Assembly: GCA_030147455.1 (NCBI GenBank)
Contig: JASKZU010000105.1
Coordinates: 1 to 6,027, forward strand
Direction: 5' to 3'
DNA: 6,027 nt
From: Planococcus sp. (in: firmicutes)
GTDB taxonomy: Bacteria; Bacillota; Bacilli; Bacillales_A; Planococcaceae
The notes beneath the pieces were generated by a model that was not told the origin of the DNA, did no database searches, and saw nothing but the letters and a program-made list of their open reading frames with translations. A program made the translations under genes and the position numbers. Below, in pieces: positions 1-5,186 of the stretch (position 1 is the stretch's first letter; each line of letters begins with the position of its first letter).

Positions 1-125
1 AAAAGAACCGGAATCCGATTGGAGATTTCACCGGTAGCCTGGCCGTTGATCGGCAGTATATTCGCCAGGGCATTCATGGTGACGACCGCCACGAAAACAA
101 GCGTCATCAGTAGTATGCGAATCAT
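1..125 (-). CDS. TspO-like tryptophan-rich sensory family membrane protein, N-terminal fragment
   Basis: Only the first 41 codons are present; the gene runs off the left edge. The start is the ATG at 125-123 (minus), supported by an AAGGAGGG ribosome binding site at 140-133. The translation opens with a hydrophobic helix of about 20 residues (MIRILLMTLVFVAVVTMNAL), followed by a segment with N22, P25, N27, G28, G32, I34, N36 and P39 that resembles the conserved start of bacterial tryptophan-rich sensory (TspO/MBR-related) proteins, in which an NALAN-LPING-TGEIS pattern precedes the second membrane span. In this family the function is poorly defined; TspO proteins bind tetrapyrroles or cholesterol-like ligands in the membrane. 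It is divergently transcribed from the M3 peptidase gene. The family call comes from pattern memory on a short fragment, so it is moderate; that a membrane protein starts here is well supported. Confidence 0.65.
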   Translation of the reverse strand, partial: MIRILLMTLVFVAVVTMNALANILPINGQATGEISNRIPVL

Positions 126-147
126 ATGAAATCCCTCCTTATGTAAC

Positions 148-176
148 AGTATAAACTCGCAAGTGCATACGACCAA
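148..176 (-). promoter_or_regulatory. Candidate sigma-A promoter for the TspO-like gene
   Basis: On the minus strand a TATACT -10 element (153-148, 5 of 6 to consensus) lies 17 bases from TTGGTC (176-171, 3 of 6) as a -35. Transcription would begin near 141, just before the ribosome binding site at 140-133, giving a very short leader. The -10 and spacing are good and the -35 is weak. Confidence 0.45.
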
Positions 177-187
177 TCATAAAGTTC

Positions 188-199
188 AGGAAGTTTCCT
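188..199. repeat. Short inverted repeat in the divergent promoter region
   Basis: AGGAA-GT-TTCCT at 188-199 is a 12-base near palindrome located just upstream of the candidate -35 of the TspO-like gene (176-171). It could be a protein binding site, but a 5-bp inverted repeat can easily arise by chance. Confidence 0.3.
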
Positions 200-203
200 A
201 AAA

Positions 204-246
204 ATGGCGATATCGTGAAAAGTGGACAACACCGCCATAGCCGCCA
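204..246. repeat. Inverted ATGGCG/CGCCAT pair and CCGCCA direct repeats
   Basis: ATGGCG (204-209) is complementary to CGCCAT (233-238), with inner GTG (215-217) also able to pair with CAC (230-232). CCGCCA occurs twice, at 232-237 and 241-246, in a 9-base period. The direct repeats occupy the position where a -35 element would be expected for the promoter at 259-267, so they could be an operator or activator site; this is inference only. Confidence 0.35.
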
Positions 247-258
247 GACACTTGGAAA

Positions 259-267
259 TGTTATACT
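259..267 (+). promoter_or_regulatory. Candidate extended -10 promoter for the M3 peptidase operon
   Basis: TGT followed by TATACT (262-267) forms an extended -10 element (TGn-TATAAT type). No good -35 is present at 17-18 bases upstream; the region where it would sit holds two CCGCCA repeats. Transcription would begin near 274, leaving a leader of about 37 bases before the start codon at 311. The ribosome binding site is AGGGGGA at 298-304, six bases before the ATG. Confidence 0.45.
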
Positions 268-310
268 ACTTAATGTATTTTGAAAATTCGTTTATCCAGG
301 GGGAAATTAC

Positions 311-2110
311 ATGGCAGTCACTTATCCGGAAGTATGGGAACTCGATAGCTTATTCCAGGGCGGCAGCAAGTCGGCCGAATTGAAAAACCATCTGGCCGAG
401 ACGGCAGAAAAGCTTGCGCACTTTGAACAAGCTGCAGAACAGCTGGCCATTCCATCCGCAGCAACAGAAGCGGAGCAGGTGGCAGAGTTTTTAGAACAAA
501 CCGCGTCAGTCTCTATAGATCTTCGTCAATCAGGAGCATTTATCGGCTGCTTGATGGCTCAAAACACAGAAGATAAAAAAGCTGCTCTTTTAAACAGCGA
601 CCACGCAATTTTCAGATCCCGTTTTCAAAGCGCTTTCCTGAAATTCAAACAAAAACTGATGGCCACTGATCCGCAAGTATGGAAAGAACTCATCGCGACA
701 GAGCAACTAAAGCCGTTCGCTTTTGTTATGCAAGAATGGCGCGATCAGGCCGGGCGCATGCTGTCCGAGAAAGAAGAAGGGCTTATTACTTCACTCGGCA
801 TCGATGGCTACGATGCTTGGAGTGAACTATATGATTTACTGGTTGCTTCGATTTCAGTCAAAGTAGAAGTAGACGGCGAAACAAAGACGCTGTCGGTAGG
901 ACAAGCCAATAACTTGAGCTCCCACGAAAACGCAGGTGTGCGCGAACAAGCTTATGACCAATTAGAGCAGGCATGGACAGACAAAGAAGACTTGTTTGCG
1001 AAGACATTGAATTCGCTCGCAGGCTTCCGGCTGCAGATGTATCAAAAGCGCGGAGTAGATCAGGTGCTCGAGGAACCGCTCCAAATGAACCGCATGAAGC
1101 AGGAAACGCTCGATGTGATGTGGCAGGCTATCAGCGAAAACAAAGCGCCTTTTGTTGACTACCTGTCGCGAAAAGCGCAGCTGTTGGGGAAAGAAAAGCT
1201 GGCTTGGCATGACGTGGATGCACCGGTCATGGAAAACTCACAGCAATTTGATTATGAACAAGGCGCCGATTTTATTTTGCGCCATTTTGGCAAGTTTGGG
1301 CCGGAATTGGAAAAATTCTCGCGCCATGCACTTGAAAACGGCTGGGTAGAAGCAGAAGATCGCCCGCATAAAATGCCGGGAGGATTTTGCACGTCGCTCC
1401 CAAAAAACAAGGAGTCGCGTATTTTCATGACCTATAGCGGGTCGATGTCGAACGTTGCAACACTCGCGCATGAACTGGGCCATGCTTTTCATACCCATGC
1501 GCTAAAACCGGTTCATTACTTGAATCAGGGCTATGCGATGAACGTTGCGGAAACCGCTTCGACGTTCGCTGAGATGATCGTAGCGGATGCGGCGGTGAAG
1601 AACGCGGAATCAAAACAGGAGAAAATCTCTTTGCTCGAAGATAAAATCCAGCGAAGCGTTGCTTTCTTTATGAATATCCGCGCACGCTTCTTATTCGAAA
1701 CGCGTTTTTATGAAGAGCGCAAAAACGGCGTTGTCCCGGCAAGCCGCTTGAATAAATTGATGGAGCAAGCACAGGAAGAAGCATTCGGCGGTGGATTGGC
1801 TAGTGGGCATCCACACTTTTGGGCTTCCAAATTGCATTTCTATATTACAGATGTGCCGTTTTACAATTTCCCGTATACGTTTGGCTATTTGTTCTCATTG
1901 AGCGTTTACGCTAAAGCACTCGAAGAAGGGCAAGGCTTTGAAGAAAAATACATGGCGCTGCTTCGCGATACAGCAGTCATGACGACAGAAGATTTGGCGA
2001 TCAAGCATCTCGGCGAAGACATCACCCAAAAAGAATTCTGGGAAAAAGGCTTGGCGCTATGCACAAAAGATGTGGAAGAGTTCATCAAATTGACTGCAGA
2101 AGAGGGATAA
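311..2110 (+). CDS. M3-family oligoendopeptidase (PepF/M3B type)
   Basis: A 599-residue cytosolic zinc metallopeptidase expected to cut short oligopeptides, completing the breakdown of imported or proteasome-like protease products. The catalytic motif HELGH is at residues 387-391 (two zinc histidines, H387 and H391, and the general base E388). The third zinc ligand is most likely E414 in the following VAETASTFAE segment, as in thimet oligopeptidase and PepF. A C-terminal stretch with H500, H502, H509, Y511, Y518 and Y522 matches the substrate-binding histidine/tyrosine region of M3 enzymes. No signal peptide or membrane span is visible. Length is as expected for the pepF/M3 subfamily (about 590-610). 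The start is supported by AGGGGGA at 298-304. It heads a three-gene unit; the stop TAA is followed by a single base before the next start. The family is secure, while the exact substrate and whether it is the orthologue of Bacillus PepF are not; no symbol is assigned for that reason. Confidence 0.96.
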   Translation: MAVTYPEVWELDSLFQGGSKSAELKNHLAETAEKLAHFEQAAEQLAIPSAATEAEQVAEFLEQTASVSIDLRQSGAFIGCLMAQNTEDKKAALLNSDHAIFRSRFQSAFLKFKQKLMATDPQVWKELIATEQLKPFAFVMQEWRDQAGRMLSEKEEGLITSLGIDGYDAWSELYDLLVASISVKVEVDGETKTLSVGQANNLSSHENAGVREQAYDQLEQAWTDKEDLFAKTLNSLAGFRLQMYQKRGVDQVLEEPLQMNRMKQETLDVMWQAISENKAPFVDYLSRKAQLLGKEKLAWHDVDAPVMENSQQFDYEQGADFILRHFGKFGPELEKFSRHALENGWVEAEDRPHKMPGGFCTSLPKNKESRIFMTYSGSMSNVATLAHELGHAFHTHALKPVHYLNQGYAMNVAETASTFAEMIVADAAVKNAESKQEKISLLEDKIQRSVAFFMNIRARFLFETRFYEERKNGVVPASRLNKLMEQAQEEAFGGGLASGHPHFWASKLHFYITDVPFYNFPYTFGYLFSLSVYAKALEEGQGFEEKYMALLRDTAVMTTEDLAIKHLGEDITQKEFWEKGLALCTKDVEEFIKLTAEEG

Positions 2111-2111
2111 G

Positions 2112-2660
2112 ATGAATCTGCTTTTTGAAGGAAGAACTTGCTATCTCCGCACACTCACTGTAGAAGATGCAGAAGACATGGTGCAGGTGCTGCTGAGAAA
2201 TCGTGATTACTGGGCTATTTATGAGCCGCGGCACCGGGATAGTTATTTTACGGTTGCGGTTCAGCGGGAAAAAATCCGCGAGTCGATTTACCAGGCACGT
2301 GAAAACCGTGAATACAGCTTTGGCATTTTTTCGCCCGAGACCAATCAGCTGATCGGACATATTTCCATCTATAGCATCAAGCGGTTGCCGTTTCTCAGCG
2401 CATTGGTCGGCTATTCGATGGATGAACAGTTTATTGGCCGCGGAATCGGCAGTGAAGCGGTTCAATTGGTCACGGCTTTCGGCTTTGAGCAATTGCGCCT
2501 GCACCGAATCGAAGCTTATGTGTCGCCGGATAATGCAGGGTCTATCCGCGTGCTCGAGAAAGCCGGTTTTTATAAGGAGGGATTGCTCAAGCAGTTTCTT
2601 CATATCAACGGGGAATGGAAAGACCATTTTTATTACGCGCTGCTCGAGCAGGATTTTTGA
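2112..2660 (+). CDS. GNAT-family N-acetyltransferase (RimJ/RimL-like)
   Basis: A 182-residue acetyl-CoA-dependent acetyltransferase. It begins with the strand pattern typical of RimJ/RimL-type GNATs (residues 1-25, including TCYLRTLTVEDAEDM). The acetyl-CoA pyrophosphate loop is Q106-x-x-G109-R-G111-I-G113, and the C-terminal signature DNAGSIRVLEKAGFYKEG (140-157) carries the usual N141, S144 and G152-F153. RimJ/RimL members acetylate the N-terminus of ribosomal proteins, but many relatives act on other proteins, amino acids or antibiotics, so the substrate is unknown. The start codon is one base beyond the stop of the peptidase gene, and the ribosome binding site AGAGGG (2101-2106) lies inside the end of that gene, so translation is probably coupled. 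This suggests matched expression with the peptidase, not necessarily a shared pathway. Full length with no disruption seen. Confidence 0.93.
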   Translation: MNLLFEGRTCYLRTLTVEDAEDMVQVLLRNRDYWAIYEPRHRDSYFTVAVQREKIRESIYQARENREYSFGIFSPETNQLIGHISIYSIKRLPFLSALVGYSMDEQFIGRGIGSEAVQLVTAFGFEQLRLHRIEAYVSPDNAGSIRVLEKAGFYKEGLLKQFLHINGEWKDHFYYALLEQDF

Positions 2661-2735
2661 AAGGGCAAGGCCACCTATCGAAAATGGTGGAAAAACGTGC
2701 GCAGATGGCTTGAAACATAAAGGGAGGGACCACAT

Positions 2736-3218
2736 ATGGACCGCCAGCAATTGTTTGCCTATCATCAATGGGCTACCCAAAAAATATTAGAGCATATCGA
2801 GGAAGCAGCACAAGAGGATTACAGTCGTTCAGGAACCAATTCTTTTTCTTCGATGTATGAAACAATCGCCCACACAATCGGCGTTGAAAAACTTTGGTTC
2901 AAGCGAATGAACGGCGTTCAAAAACCGGCTTTTGAAGAATTTAATGTAGAGACGGCCCAAAAGGCGAAAGAAGCCTTTTTGCTGCTGCACGCCGAAATGG
3001 AATTATATTTTGCTTCGTTGACAGAAGAAACTTGGCAGGAACAGCTGCCCTATTACAACACAAAAGGCGATGCGTTCCGCCACAGCCGTGAAGAAATGCT
3101 GTTTACGCTTATCAATCATGGCAGCTACCACCGCGGTCAGCTGACATCATTCCTGCGGCAGTTTGGGCATTCCGGCATTGCGATCGATTATATTTATTTT
3201 CCACAAGAAAACCGCTGA
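2736..3218 (+). CDS. DinB/YfiT-like four-helix-bundle putative metal-dependent protein
   Basis: A 160-residue soluble helical protein of the DinB superfamily. The N-terminus (MDRQQLFAYHQWATQKILEH) has the typical first helix with W13. The presumed metal-binding triad is H46 (IAHTIGVEKLWF), H128 and H132 (NHGSYHRGQL), spaced as in DinB/YfiT/bacillithiol-transferase relatives. Members of this superfamily include thiol-dependent S-transferases, but most are uncharacterised, so no reaction is assigned. The start is supported by AGGGAGGG at 2721-2728, seven bases before the ATG. It lies 75 bases after the GNAT gene on the same strand with no intervening terminator, so it is likely in the same transcript. 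Its stop codon TGA (3216-3218) falls inside the stem of the downstream terminator. Confidence 0.93.
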   Translation: MDRQQLFAYHQWATQKILEHIEEAAQEDYSRSGTNSFSSMYETIAHTIGVEKLWFKRMNGVQKPAFEEFNVETAQKAKEAFLLLHAEMELYFASLTEETWQEQLPYYNTKGDAFRHSREEMLFTLINHGSYHRGQLTSFLRQFGHSGIAIDYIYFPQENR

Positions 3219-3236
3219 GATTACTCAGCGGTTTTT
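3208..3236. terminator. Bidirectional intrinsic terminator between convergent genes
   Basis: A perfect 12-bp stem (AAAACCGCTGAG at 3208-3219 against CTCAGCGGTTTT at 3224-3235) with an ATTA loop (3220-3223) and T-runs in both directions (3232-3236 on plus, the A-run 3208-3211 on minus). It closes the peptidase-GNAT-DinB unit on plus and the mreBH-carbonic anhydrase unit on minus. The DinB stop lies in the stem and the carbonic anhydrase stop overlaps the loop. Confidence 0.93.
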
Positions 3237-3793
3237 GTGTATCCATCTGTGATGACATCAAGTTTTCCGGTTTTCGGATCGATTACCAGGCCGTGGACAG
3301 GAACGTTTTTGTCCATAAGCGGATGGTGGCGCACCATGTCGACGCTGTGGCGCACGCTTTCCGATACGTCGTCAAAGCCTTTGAGCCATTCATCAAGGTT
3401 GACGCCGGAGAATTTCATTTGCTCGATCGTGCTTTCTTCAATGCCGCGGCTTTTCATTTTTTCGAGAATGCCTTCCGGCTTGACCGAAGCCATGCCGCAA
3501 TCGTGATGGCCAATGATATATATTTCATCGGCGTTTAATTCATAGACAGCGACGAACAAGCTGCGCATAATGCCGCCGAATGGATGGTTGATGACCGCTC
3601 CGGCGCTTTTGACGATTTTGACATCACCGTTTTTGAAATTCATTGCTTTTGGCAACAGTTCGAACAGCCGTGTATCCATACAAGTTAAAATAACGATGCG
3701 CTTATCCGGGAATTTGGTTGTAATAAATTCTTCGTAGCGCTTTTCTTCCACAAATTTTTCGTTGTAATTTAAAATCTCATTTAATAAAGACAT
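3221..3793 (-). CDS. ytiB: Beta-class carbonic anhydrase (YtiB-like)
   Basis: A 190-residue cytosolic zinc enzyme expected to interconvert CO2 and bicarbonate. The zinc-binding and catalytic residues of the beta class are all present: C38-M-D40-T-R42 near the N-terminus, and G95-H96-H97-D98-C99-G100, giving ligands C38, H96 and C99 with the D40/R42 dyad. The C-terminal segment VPVHGLVIDPKTGKLDVI is also typical of the short Bacillus-type beta enzymes. Length and sequence resemble remembered B. subtilis YtiB, which is the basis for the symbol; the orthology is inferred. The start ATG (3793-3791) has an AAGGAGGA site at 3807-3800, six bases away. It follows mreBH by 33 bases with no terminator or clear promoter between, so it is probably co-transcribed with it. 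The stop TAA (3223-3221) overlaps the terminator loop, two bases from the stop of the convergent DinB gene. Confidence 0.94.
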   Translation of the reverse strand: MSLLNEILNYNEKFVEEKRYEEFITTKFPDKRIVILTCMDTRLFELLPKAMNFKNGDVKIVKSAGAVINHPFGGIMRSLFVAVYELNADEIYIIGHHDCGMASVKPEGILEKMKSRGIEESTIEQMKFSGVNLDEWLKGFDDVSESVRHSVDMVRHHPLMDKNVPVHGLVIDPKTGKLDVITDGYTKTAE

Positions 3794-3826
3794 CCGAGTT
3801 CCTCCTTGATGGTCAGTTGAATGGGA

Positions 3827-4834
3827 TTAACGTGACATTTTTTCAAGCTGGTCAATCATGTCGAGCGAACGTCCAGTGCCGATGGCGACAGACTCCAACG
3901 GATCGGGCGCGATATGGACCGGAACAGAAATTTCCTGTGTCAGCCATTCCTGCAAGCCTTTCAGCAATGCGCCGCCGCCTGAAATGACGACGCCTTGGTC
4001 AACCATGTCGCCGGACAGTTCCGCCGGGCAGTTTTCCAATGTTGCGCGGATGCATTCAAGCACAGCGGACAGTGATTCCGCCAAGGCTTTTTGCATTTGC
4101 TCCGAACTGAGTTCGATTGTTTTCGGAAGGCCGGTCAAAACGTCCCGCCCGCGGACATTCATCATTTTCGGTTCATGGGCTATCGGCGCGTAGCCGATTT
4201 CCTTTTTGATCGTTTCGGCAGTTTTCTCGCCGATCAACACGTTGTAATGCTTCCGGACATATTGAATGATATCCTCATCCATCCGGTCGCCGGCTATTTT
4301 AATGGTGCTTGACGAAACAACGCCCCCGAACGAAATGATGGCCACTTCCGTCGTACCGCCGCCGATGTCGACGATGGCTGATGCGATCGGTTCAGTGATC
4401 GGCAAGCCGGCGCCAATTGCTGCCGCGACCGGTTCTTCAATCAAGTGAACAGATTTTGCGCCACTTTGCTTGACGGCGTCATGGATCGAGCGCCGTTCGA
4501 CAGCTGTTGCGCCGGATGGCGTACATACCATTACGTTCGGCTTGCGCAGCGAACTGCCCAGTTGCTTGGCTGCTTTTTGCATGACCAGCCGCACCAATTC
4601 GCGCGTCACATCGAAATCCGCAATCACGCCTTCTTTCATCGGACGAATGATGCGGATCGTGTCCGGTGCTTTGCCGAGCATTGCTTTTGCTTCAGTGCCG
4701 ATGGCGATTACTTCACCGCTGCGTGCGTCGAGCGCCACGACAGAAGGTTCGTTCAAAATAACGCCTTTTGATTTTGTATAGACAAGAATGTTGGCGGTAC
4801 CGAGGTCAATCCCGATATCCGTTGCAGAAAACAT
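3827..4834 (-). CDS. mreBH: Actin-like rod-shape protein MreBH
   Basis: A 335-residue bacterial actin that forms ATP-dependent filaments under the cell membrane and guides wall synthesis and hydrolases along the cylinder. The actin-fold motifs are intact: phosphate-1 loop D10-LGTAN (10-15), the IEEPVAAAIG connect-1 segment with E133/E134 (131-140), phosphate-2 loop DIGGGTTE (156-163), and the adenosine motif SGGGALLKGL (285-294). Residues 31-36 (SVVALD) and the ending SLDMIDQLEKMSR resemble remembered B. subtilis MreBH more than MreB or Mbl, and the length equals that of MreBH. The start chosen is the ATG at 4834-4832, because an AGGAGGAA site (4849-4842) lies seven bases upstream and the family begins MF-x(3-4)-IGIDLG; an in-frame TTG at 4864 would add ten residues and bury that ribosome binding site. 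It is the first gene of a unit with the carbonic anhydrase gene. Assignment to the MreBH branch is likely, to the MreB family certain. Confidence 0.93.
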   Translation of the reverse strand: MFSATDIGIDLGTANILVYTKSKGVILNEPSVVALDARSGEVIAIGTEAKAMLGKAPDTIRIIRPMKEGVIADFDVTRELVRLVMQKAAKQLGSSLRKPNVMVCTPSGATAVERRSIHDAVKQSGAKSVHLIEEPVAAAIGAGLPITEPIASAIVDIGGGTTEVAIISFGGVVSSSTIKIAGDRMDEDIIQYVRKHYNVLIGEKTAETIKKEIGYAPIAHEPKMMNVRGRDVLTGLPKTIELSSEQMQKALAESLSAVLECIRATLENCPAELSGDMVDQGVVISGGGALLKGLQEWLTQEISVPVHIAPDPLESVAIGTGRSLDMIDQLEKMSR

Positions 4835-4841
4835 GAATAAA

Positions 4842-4849
4842 TTCCTCCT
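4842..4849 (-). promoter_or_regulatory. Ribosome binding site that fixes the mreBH start
   Basis: AGGAGGAA on the minus strand, seven bases before the ATG at 4834. It is a near-perfect Shine-Dalgarno sequence, and it would be inside the coding region if the upstream TTG (4864) were the start, so it decides in favour of the 335-residue protein. Confidence 0.9.
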
Positions 4850-4875
4850 AATCGGTGTAAGCAATGCTTATTCAA

Positions 4876-4884
4876 ATAGTATCA
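4876..4884 (-). promoter_or_regulatory. Weak candidate promoter for mreBH
   Basis: On the minus strand TGA followed by TACTAT (4881-4876) forms an extended -10 like element with 4 of 6 matches. No acceptable -35 is visible at 16-18 bases upstream. In B. subtilis mreBH is known to be driven by SigI, but I do not see a clear ACCCCC-type SigI -35 element here. A promoter must lie between the terminator (4922-4959) and 4849, but its exact place is uncertain. Confidence 0.3.
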
Positions 4885-4921
4885 TTTTCCTGCGAGATGG
4901 GATAGTAGGATTACGAATAGA

Positions 4922-4959
4922 AAAAAAGCTTTGCCCAATTTTCAGGGCAAAGCTTTTTT
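4922..4959. terminator. Strong intrinsic terminator, symmetrical
   Basis: A perfect 15-bp inverted repeat (AAAAAAGCTTTGCCC at 4922-4936 and its complement at 4945-4959) around an 8-base loop, with T-runs in both directions. On the minus strand it lies two bases beyond the stop of the 46-residue membrane ORF and so ends transcripts coming from that gene and probably from the aminopeptidase gene. It insulates the mreBH promoter region from upstream read-through. On the plus strand it has no obvious gene to terminate. Confidence 0.92.
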
Positions 4960-4961
4960 AC

Positions 4962-5102
4962 TCAGTAGCGCTCTTTCGGTAGCGGATCGATATGCTCTGC
5001 ATCGTGACTGTGAAGCTCTTTGCCAAGAAAATGCATAAGCGTGAAGAAGAATAGGAAGATTACGACCATAAACCCGAGAACAGCAGTTATACCGTACAAC
5101 AT
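4962..5102 (-). CDS. Small single-span membrane protein of unknown function (46 aa)
   Basis: The translated product has no charged residue from 1 to 27 and forms one clear membrane helix (about residues 5-27: ITAVLGFMVVIFLFFFTLMH and beyond). A 19-residue hydrophilic tail follows with H31, H33, H37, acidic residues and K43/R45, ending PLPKERY. The start ATG (5102-5100) has a TAGAGAGGGG ribosome binding site (AGAGGGG at 5117-5111) eight bases upstream, and a candidate promoter precedes it. The stop TGA (4964-4962) is followed directly by a strong terminator. These four signals together make it a real gene despite its size. I do not recognise the family. The positive-inside rule weakly favours the tail facing the cytoplasm. 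It lies 84 bases after the aminopeptidase gene on the same strand and may be partly co-transcribed with it. Function is unknown. Confidence 0.82.
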   Translation of the reverse strand: MLYGITAVLGFMVVIFLFFFTLMHFLGKELHSHDAEHIDPLPKERY

Positions 5103-5139
5103 TGTGATAACCCCTCTCTAAACTGTCATTATCCTAATT

Positions 5140-5168
5140 AGTATACATGAAATTCTAGAGAAAATTAA
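5140..5168 (-). promoter_or_regulatory. Candidate promoter for the small membrane protein
   Basis: On the minus strand TATACT (5145-5140, 5 of 6) is spaced 17 bases from TTAATT (5168-5163, 3 of 6). Transcription would begin near 5133, giving a leader of about 30 bases. There is no clear terminator between the aminopeptidase stop (5187) and this element, so read-through from the aminopeptidase gene is also possible. Confidence 0.45.
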
Positions 5169-5186
5169 GTGACGAATTATCGATCT

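Noticed and set aside
2671..2690. CCACC/GGTGG inverted repeat between GNAT and DinB as a terminator
   Set aside because: The stem is only 5 bp with a 10-base loop and is not followed by a T-run, so it is unlikely to terminate transcription.
2085..2780. Long open frame of 231 codons on the minus strand opposite the GNAT gene
   Set aside because: It lies wholly antisense to a convincing GNAT gene and parts of its neighbours, the translation shows no recognisable domain, and no ribosome binding site and promoter pair is evident. It is a codon-bias shadow.
2422..2790. Plus-strand frame overlapping the end of GNAT and start of DinB, considered as evidence of a frameshift
   Set aside because: Both GNAT and DinB are complete, with full motifs and normal ends, so no frameshift is needed. 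The overlapping frame is rich in Ser, Arg and Cys without domain features.
3237..3538. Plus-strand frames opposite the carbonic anhydrase gene
   Set aside because: They are antisense to intact catalytic motifs of the carbonic anhydrase and have no initiation signals of their own.
3858..4781. Several plus-strand frames opposite mreBH
   Set aside because: They result from the codon use of mreBH on the other strand; none shows a domain, start signal or conserved feature.
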